A DNA stretch of 10,588 nt. Origin: JBGSYN01 sp041750975. GTDB taxonomy: Bacteria; Pseudomonadota; Alphaproteobacteria; Geminicoccales; Geminicoccaceae. Positions 6,813 to 10,588 of the stretch are shown piece by piece; the first letter of the stretch is position 1; every line of letters starts with the position of its first letter. The position numbers and the translations under genes were made by a program. The notes below the pieces were generated by a model. That model was given only the letters and a program-made list of their open reading frames with translations. It had not been told where the DNA came from and made no database searches. The stretch is from NCBI GenBank assembly GCA_041750975.1, contig JBGSYN010000142.1:1-10588 (forward strand), in the 5' to 3' direction.

Positions 6813-8288
6813 TCAAGCGATCACGAGGTCCATGCCGCTATCTATCCCGCTTGCAAGATGGGCAGCTTCATCCATCGGGATCATGCTGCGGCTGACCGAA
6901 ATGACGAGGTCATTGAAATCGCCGTCATAGCCGGCCTGGGTTACCCTTTGATCCTCGAAGCCAATCAATGTGGCGTCGTCATACGCTTCTTTGAAACCTT
7001 CGGCCTCCAACTCGACGGCATTCACCCCGGCAGCGGGATTGAGGAAATTGAAGCCGTCATCGTTGCCGATGGCATTGAAGATCGTCAGCGGCAAAGCTTC
7101 GCCATCTTCGTCGGAAACAAGCGGCGCCAGCAAGTCCTCGACATTGGCCGCTTCGCCCGTCAGCATGTTGGTGAAAAAGAGCCCACCTTCCTCGAATTCA
7201 GTCAGATCGACGCCGAGATTGGCGCCGTTCTGAACAGCGAATACGCCCAGTGCGTCGCCGTCCTCGACCTCGATGCCGATGGCATCGCCGGCCTCCAGAT
7301 TATCCGTCGACGTAAAGACGATCTGGCCTTCGCCGATCTCGCCGGTCAGGACATCGAAGGTAAAGACGCCCAGGGAGTCGTCAAAGGCGGAGTCCTCGCC
7401 GAGGAAGGTCAGATAGAACTCGCCGCCGTCACCGAGGAAATCGTCGATTTCCGGTTCCTCGACGTCACCACCGATATTAAGTGCCCGGCCATCCGACAGA
7501 TCGTCAAGCGTGAATTCGACCTCTTCGTTGGCATCCTCGTCGCCATCTTCTTCTTCGCGCTCCAGTTCGATTAGGCGCGGCTCGCCAGGGTCTTCCTCAT
7601 CAACTGAGACATGCCGCGCGCCGACAAATTCGAAGACCACTTCCGGCTCGCCGTTCTCGTCGAGGCTTTCCTCAACCAGGACATTACCGATTCCGGGCGC
7701 GTAATATTTGAACTCGGCGACGTCCGGCTCGAGGGCGGTCCATTCAAGCGTCTGCAAGACGCCCTCATAGTCGGCGAGCGATGTTTCGATCTCCTGCTGG
7801 ACTCCGACCACCGCCGCTTCGTCGACGGCATTTCCAGGATCGAATTCCTGATAGTAGGCTGTGCCGAACGTGGCATCGCCCTTCATGATCCATCCGGGCA
7901 ACGCTCCATCAATGCCGGCCACCCATGAGCCGTCAAGATTGGTGCCTTCGAATCTGCCATCGTCGCCATACTCGTAATTATAGGAAATTTCGCCAAGATA
8001 CCAGACATTGCCGTCCATGTCCTGGGCATAGTAGTCGAGAGTATCCTCGACGATGATGTTATTTTCGTAGGCAGTATCGCGGACAACCAAAGTTTCGAGG
8101 CCCAGTATTTCCTTGGTCTCGAAGGTGTAGAATTCGTCGTTCGTTTCGACATCGACCTTGCCGGTCTCGTCGTCCTCGATTTCGGCCCGATAGGATTTGA
8201 TTGTGCCCGGTGTGACCGGAAAGAAGGGATTGTCGATCGGTTGGCCGGCTGCGAAATCGTCGGCCTTGAATTCTGGCAGAAGAGACAT
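6813..8288 (-). CDS. Acidic DUF4114-like exported protein
   Basis: A 491-residue, very acidic protein. Residues about 18-223 form one domain starting NPFFPVTPGTIKSY and containing VEDTLDYYAQDMDGNVWYLGE, KYYAPGIGNVLVEE and a GSWVAGIDGALPGWIM block. I recognise this as a recurring but unnamed secreted-protein domain ('PGT' start, 'YYAPGVG' end). An acidic linker follows at about 229-262. The C-terminal region (about 290-465) ends in IGFEDQ...DGDFNDLVISV, the DUF4114 hallmark, whose aspartates could bind calcium. There is no Sec signal peptide, and the C terminus ends acidic-to-hydrophobic (GMDLVIA), as in many type I secretion substrates, so one-step export is plausible but unproven; no ABC exporter is in view. 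The ATG at 8288 has GGAAAGG upstream; the TTG at 8294 is less likely. It is divergent from the beta-helix membrane protein. Confidence 0.82.
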   Translation of the reverse strand: MSLLPEFKADDFAAGQPIDNPFFPVTPGTIKSYRAEIEDDETGKVDVETNDEFYTFETKEILGLETLVVRDTAYENNIIVEDTLDYYAQDMDGNVWYLGEISYNYEYGDDGRFEGTNLDGSWVAGIDGALPGWIMKGDATFGTAYYQEFDPGNAVDEAAVVGVQQEIETSLADYEGVLQTLEWTALEPDVAEFKYYAPGIGNVLVEESLDENGEPEVVFEFVGARHVSVDEEDPGEPRLIELEREEEDGDEDANEEVEFTLDDLSDGRALNIGGDVEEPEIDDFLGDGGEFYLTFLGEDSAFDDSLGVFTFDVLTGEIGEGQIVFTSTDNLEAGDAIGIEVEDGDALGVFAVQNGANLGVDLTEFEEGGLFFTNMLTGEAANVEDLLAPLVSDEDGEALPLTIFNAIGNDDGFNFLNPAAGVNAVELEAEGFKEAYDDATLIGFEDQRVTQAGYDGDFNDLVISVSRSMIPMDEAAHLASGIDSGMDLVIA

Positions 8289-8402
8289 GATCAAGCGCCT
8301 TTCCGTTGGGGCGTTGGGTGTGTTCCCGAGCCTGGAGAGTTTTGAGAGGGCCCCGGGACAACCCCACTAAGCGCTAGTCCGGCTTACGGGAGACGAACGC
8401 CA

Positions 8403-8569
8403 GACTTACGGATTGGTAAGGTTCGCGACGGCATTCTCCACGTCCAATTCGATGATTGTGGCCATTGCCACAGACCTAAGGGATTGCCCGAGAGACCGTC
8501 GGCGCGATTTAGACGTCCCGATTTGCATGTTCAGCGACCGAGGACTAAGGATTGGTAAGCTTCGAGTCG
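8403..8569 (+). repeat. Degenerate direct repeats at about 70-base spacing
   Basis: Copy A starts at 8403 and copy C at 8543. Both contain GGATTGGTAAG followed by TTCG after one differing base, and 18 of 21 bases match from GGATTGG onward. A weaker copy B, GACCTAAGGGATTG, starts at 8473. The three starts are exactly 70 bases apart. Copy A also holds a small dyad, CTTAC-N6-GTAAG (8405-8420). The A/C match is too long to be chance in so short a region; copy B alone could be. Confidence 0.6.
8457..8472. repeat. Perfect inverted repeat TGTGGC-N4-GCCACA
   Basis: Six-base arms TGTGGC (8457-8462) and GCCACA (8467-8472) flank CATT, immediately before weak repeat copy B. The size and symmetry suit a dimeric repressor or activator operator; a short RNA hairpin is the alternative. 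No regulator can be named. Confidence 0.4.
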
Positions 8570-8600
8570 CAAACGGAGCCGCCGGGAGGACCAAACATCG

Positions 8601-10325
8601 ATGCCTTGGATTGTCGTATTCTGTCTGTGGCTCGGCTCGCTGCTGGTGGCAGGACCGGCGGTCGGTCAGGAATCCCGGGATATTCGCCCGGCCCGTCCGA
8701 ACGAGACCGTCTGTCCGACGCCGCTTCTGCAGAATGCGCCGGGGTCCTGGCGGCCCCAGGAGATATGGAGCTGGAACGAGCGGATTTGTTTGGGGATGGT
8801 GGCGGATCTCTCGGAATATCTGACCGAAGCCCGGGGCGGCTGCAATGTCTCGGAGGTGGGGGGCTGGTCGAAGCGGCGAATTCTGACGCCGGAATTCGTG
8901 CAACTCATTCTCTTCTATGAGCCGTTTCGAAGCGTGATGCCACGACATGGCTTCCGTGTCCGCTGCGCCGAATTCGTCGACACCCTGGATCTCTCGGATG
9001 GCCAGTTCGATCATGCAATCAAGATCGAGAACTCCTACTTCGCGAAAGGTATCAAGGCGAACAATCTCAAATCCGGCCAGGATTTCTCGCTCGAGGAATC
9101 GCGCCTGACTCGTCCCGTCACCACCCTTGGCGAACCATACTCGGTCGTGGCTGGCCGGCCCGAAGCCTTGACGGCCCGGAATATGCAGATCGACGGCAGC
9201 ATCATTCTCAAAACTGCAAGGTTCGAGACCGGTGCCGATCTCTCCGGGTCGCTGATCGGCGGCAATCTCGATGCCAGCGGCGGTGCAGTTTTCGGAAGGG
9301 ATCTTAATCTTTATGGTCTGCATGTCGACGGCAATGTGTATCTCAGCCAATCGGTATTCGATCGGAACATAATCCTGGTAGGTGCGGATGTCGCGGGTGA
9401 GGTCGCGGCCAACGAGTCCGCCGTCAAGGCTGATCTCAATGCCTATCGGCTGCGGGTCGGCGGTGATCTGCAGGTGCGTCAAGCGCATTTGATCAACGTC
9501 TATCTGCTCGGCGCGCAAATCGGAGCCAATCTCGACCTGCGGGACACGAGCTTCGTCGGCAGGTTCGACCTTACCGGCGGCAATGTGGATGGCGATCTGA
9601 TCCTCGCAACCTCCGAGTTGACATGGGACAAGGCCGATTTTCAAACTTCCAGAAATTCGGTCAGCGACCTCGAGCCGGCGCTGATTCTGAGGAATGTCTC
9701 CGCCGAATCGCTGCAGGATACGCGTGAGTGGTGGGGAGAAATCAAGAGCCTCGACCTTCTTGGCTTTGCCTATGAACGGATCGGCGGGCTGAAGGGCGCT
9801 GCCCAGGAAACCATGGCGAACCGGGATATCGATTGGATCGTCCAGCAATGGATCGAAAAACAGCCGGAATCGACGATAACCGCGCAGCCCTATCAACAAC
9901 TGGCGAATACGTTACGCCGATACGGCCATCACGATCTGGCTGACGAGGTGGTCGTCAGGCTCAACGATCATTTGCGGGAGAATTCCGAGAGCTTGGAAAC
10001 TCGGATATCCTTGTCGCTCGCCTGGCTGTTCGACTATGGAAAAAGCCCTTATTGGGCATTCATCTATTTCGCGCTGCTGGTGCTGATTGGCGGCGTGCTC
10101 TTCGAGCGAACGCCCGAGGGTCGGGGCTGGAGTTTTCCCGATCGCTTTCTCTTCACGTTCGATGCCCTGCTGCCGGCGGTATCACTCCGCAAGGCGCATG
10201 GCGAGATCGAGATCAAGAACTGGGTGCGATACTATTTCTATTTTCTGCAGATCTCAGGATATATCTTCGTCTTCATGTTCCTGCGCTCGGTCGACAAGAT
10301 CATCCAGCGCCATTCGTTGTTCTAA
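8601..10325 (+). CDS. Secreted beta-helix repeat protein with two C-terminal membrane helices
   Basis: A 574-residue protein. It begins with a Sec signal peptide (residues 1-22, likely cleaved after AVG). An N-terminal module (about 23-125) holds four cysteines (C38, C63, C81, C122). A repeat region with seven V/I-x-G-x-L/V units starts at residues 197, 219, 242, 264, 286, 307 and 329, a 22-residue period typical of pentapeptide-like right-handed beta-helices. A helical part follows with QPYQQLANTLRRYGHHDLA at 429-447. Two membrane helices lie at about 484-500 and 541-561, around FTFDALLPAVSL at 518-529. This end resembles proteins often annotated 'membrane-associated oxidoreductase' or pentapeptide membrane protein, a name without demonstrated chemistry; no cofactor or redox motif is visible. 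By this topology the repeats face the periplasm. The ATG at 8601 has GGAGG 11 bases upstream. It is divergent from the DUF4114 gene. Biochemical role unknown. Confidence 0.82.
   Translation: MPWIVVFCLWLGSLLVAGPAVGQESRDIRPARPNETVCPTPLLQNAPGSWRPQEIWSWNERICLGMVADLSEYLTEARGGCNVSEVGGWSKRRILTPEFVQLILFYEPFRSVMPRHGFRVRCAEFVDTLDLSDGQFDHAIKIENSYFAKGIKANNLKSGQDFSLEESRLTRPVTTLGEPYSVVAGRPEALTARNMQIDGSIILKTARFETGADLSGSLIGGNLDASGGAVFGRDLNLYGLHVDGNVYLSQSVFDRNIILVGADVAGEVAANESAVKADLNAYRLRVGGDLQVRQAHLINVYLLGAQIGANLDLRDTSFVGRFDLTGGNVDGDLILATSELTWDKADFQTSRNSVSDLEPALILRNVSAESLQDTREWWGEIKSLDLLGFAYERIGGLKGAAQETMANRDIDWIVQQWIEKQPESTITAQPYQQLANTLRRYGHHDLADEVVVRLNDHLRENSESLETRISLSLAWLFDYGKSPYWAFIYFALLVLIGGVLFERTPEGRGWSFPDRFLFTFDALLPAVSLRKAHGEIEIKNWVRYYFYFLQISGYIFVFMFLRSVDKIIQRHSLF
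9189..9617 (+). repeat. Seven 22-residue (about 66-base) coding repeats
   Basis: Within the membrane protein, the units IDGSIIL, IGGNLDA, VDGNVYL, VAGEVAA, VGGDLQV, IGANLDL and VDGDLIL recur at 22, 23, 22, 22, 21 and 22 residues. Between them lies a second hydrophobic half-unit such as LNLYG, IILVG or FDLTG. The repeats are conserved in protein pattern but diverged in DNA, so this is an old structural array rather than a recent tandem expansion. Confidence 0.75.
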
Positions 10326-10339
10326 GCCCCTGCTGAAGC

Positions 10340-10355
10340 TTGATCGACCGATCAA
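10340..10355. terminator. Inverted repeat between convergent genes
   Basis: TTGATCG (10340-10346) and CGATCAA (10349-10355) are perfect 7-base arms with a 2-base centre, realistically a 6-bp stem with a 4-base loop. It lies 15 bases past the beta-helix gene stop and covers the stop of the minus-strand frame at 10352. The position suits a weak bidirectional terminator, but there is no T tract and the stem is only moderately stable. Confidence 0.3.
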
Positions 10356-10588
10356 AGACCGTCACGCCAAGGTTGCAGCCTTGCCGCTCCGTCACCGCTC
10401 AGGAGTAATGCAAGCATCCGCCAGGCACGATAGAGGCGTATCTTCGTCAGGCAGGTCAAGGCAAGCCAGCGCTCGCGCATGCTCGTAACGCGGTCGGTGA
10501 GCGCGATTTCGGGGAGTTCCGCCAGCGGCGAAGCCGCGACCGCCATGGCGCGCAGGCACCAGCGCAAGCTCCCATTCCGTCCCGATAG
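10352..10588 (-). CDS. 3' end of an unidentified gene, cut by the window edge
   Basis: This minus-strand frame is open from the right edge to a TGA at 10352, giving 78 visible C-terminal residues with no start needed inside the window. The codons are rich in G/C at the third position, like neighbouring genes. The peptide has an amphipathic helix-like run, TSMRERWLALTCLTKIRLYR, then AWRMLALLLSG, and ends RDGL. I do not recognise the family. Support is the uninterrupted frame to the edge, the codon bias and the tail-to-tail fit with the preceding gene. It could still be a chance open frame, which is common at this GC content. Confidence 0.5.
   Translation of the reverse strand, partial: LSGRNGSLRWCLRAMAVAASPLAELPEIALTDRVTSMRERWLALTCLTKIRLYRAWRMLALLLSGDGAARLQPWRDGL

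Larger units (their letters stand above)
8289..8600. promoter_or_regulatory. 312-base divergent control region with repeats
   Basis: This gap between two divergent starts has no credible gene. It contains the paired repeats at 8403-8430 and 8543-8569, a weaker third copy at 8473-8486, extra CTTACGG and CTAAG cores at 8383-8389 and about 8366-8371, and a perfect dyad at 8457-8472. These are likely regulator sites or remnants of a local duplication. GGGAGGA at 8584-8590 is the ribosome site of the plus-strand gene. Promoter hexamers could not be assigned confidently. Confidence 0.5.

Noticed and set aside
6636..7574. Plus-strand frame of 312 codons opposite the DUF4114 gene
   Set aside because: It is antisense to a gene with clear family motifs and crosses the hairpin at 6768-6791.
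8403..8569. Spaced repeats considered as a CRISPR-like array
   Set aside because: There are only two good copies and one weak copy, poorly conserved, with spacers showing traces of similarity and no cas genes.
8406..9899. Minus-strand frame of 497 codons opposite the beta-helix gene
   Set aside because: No domain or signal is visible, whereas the plus-strand frame has a signal peptide, a regular 22-residue repeat and membrane helices.
1..10588. tRNA, rRNA, insertion sequences and attachment sites
   Set aside because: No tRNA-like T-loop/acceptor pairs, rRNA segments, transposase motifs or terminal inverted repeats with target duplications were seen on reading either strand.

Overview
The window looks like a chromosomal segment of a Gram-negative alphaproteobacterium. 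It is GC-rich (about 60 % by eye) and tightly packed, with envelope-directed proteins, an OmpR-type two-component system and a DjlA-type TerB/J-domain protein. Species cannot be read from the sequence. No transposase, integrase, CRISPR array, tRNA or rRNA was seen, so nothing here suggests a mobile island.

Layout, left to right. (1) 14-1396, minus strand: a class III (omega) aminotransferase. (2) 1397-1849: a 453-base divergent gap with two inverted repeats and no convincing gene. (3) 1850-3650, plus strand: three overlapping or abutting genes, djlA-like (TerB + J domain), a secreted LprI/DUF1311-type small protein, and a class I SAM-dependent O-methyltransferase-like enzyme. The first junction overlaps by four bases, and the methyltransferase may overlap by four bases too, depending on its start. 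(4) 3702-6729, minus strand: an apparent operon of response regulator, sensor kinase and beta-barrel outer-membrane protein, converging on the methyltransferase. All three use non-ATG starts (TTG, TTG and probably GTG). (5) 6768-6791: a perfect 9-bp-stem hairpin separates this operon from the gene before it. (6) 6813-8288, minus strand: a very acidic, probably exported protein with a C-terminal DUF4114-like domain and no Sec signal peptide. (7) 8289-8600: a 312-base divergent control region with related short repeats and a dyad. (8) 8601-10325, plus strand: a secreted or membrane protein with seven 22-residue beta-helix repeats and two C-terminal membrane helices. (9) 10352 to the right edge, minus strand: probably the 3' end of another gene.

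Functional reading. Most of the window concerns the cell envelope: quality control (DjlA), a periplasmic LprI-like protein, a signalling operon carrying its own outer-membrane barrel, and two divergent genes for an acidic exported protein and a beta-helix membrane protein that share one control region. The aminotransferase is metabolic and seems unrelated to its neighbours.

I found no clear, self-evidently new multi-gene system. The best leads are the control region at 8289-8600 with its related short repeats, the two uncharacterised genes it separates, and the regulator-kinase-barrel operon.
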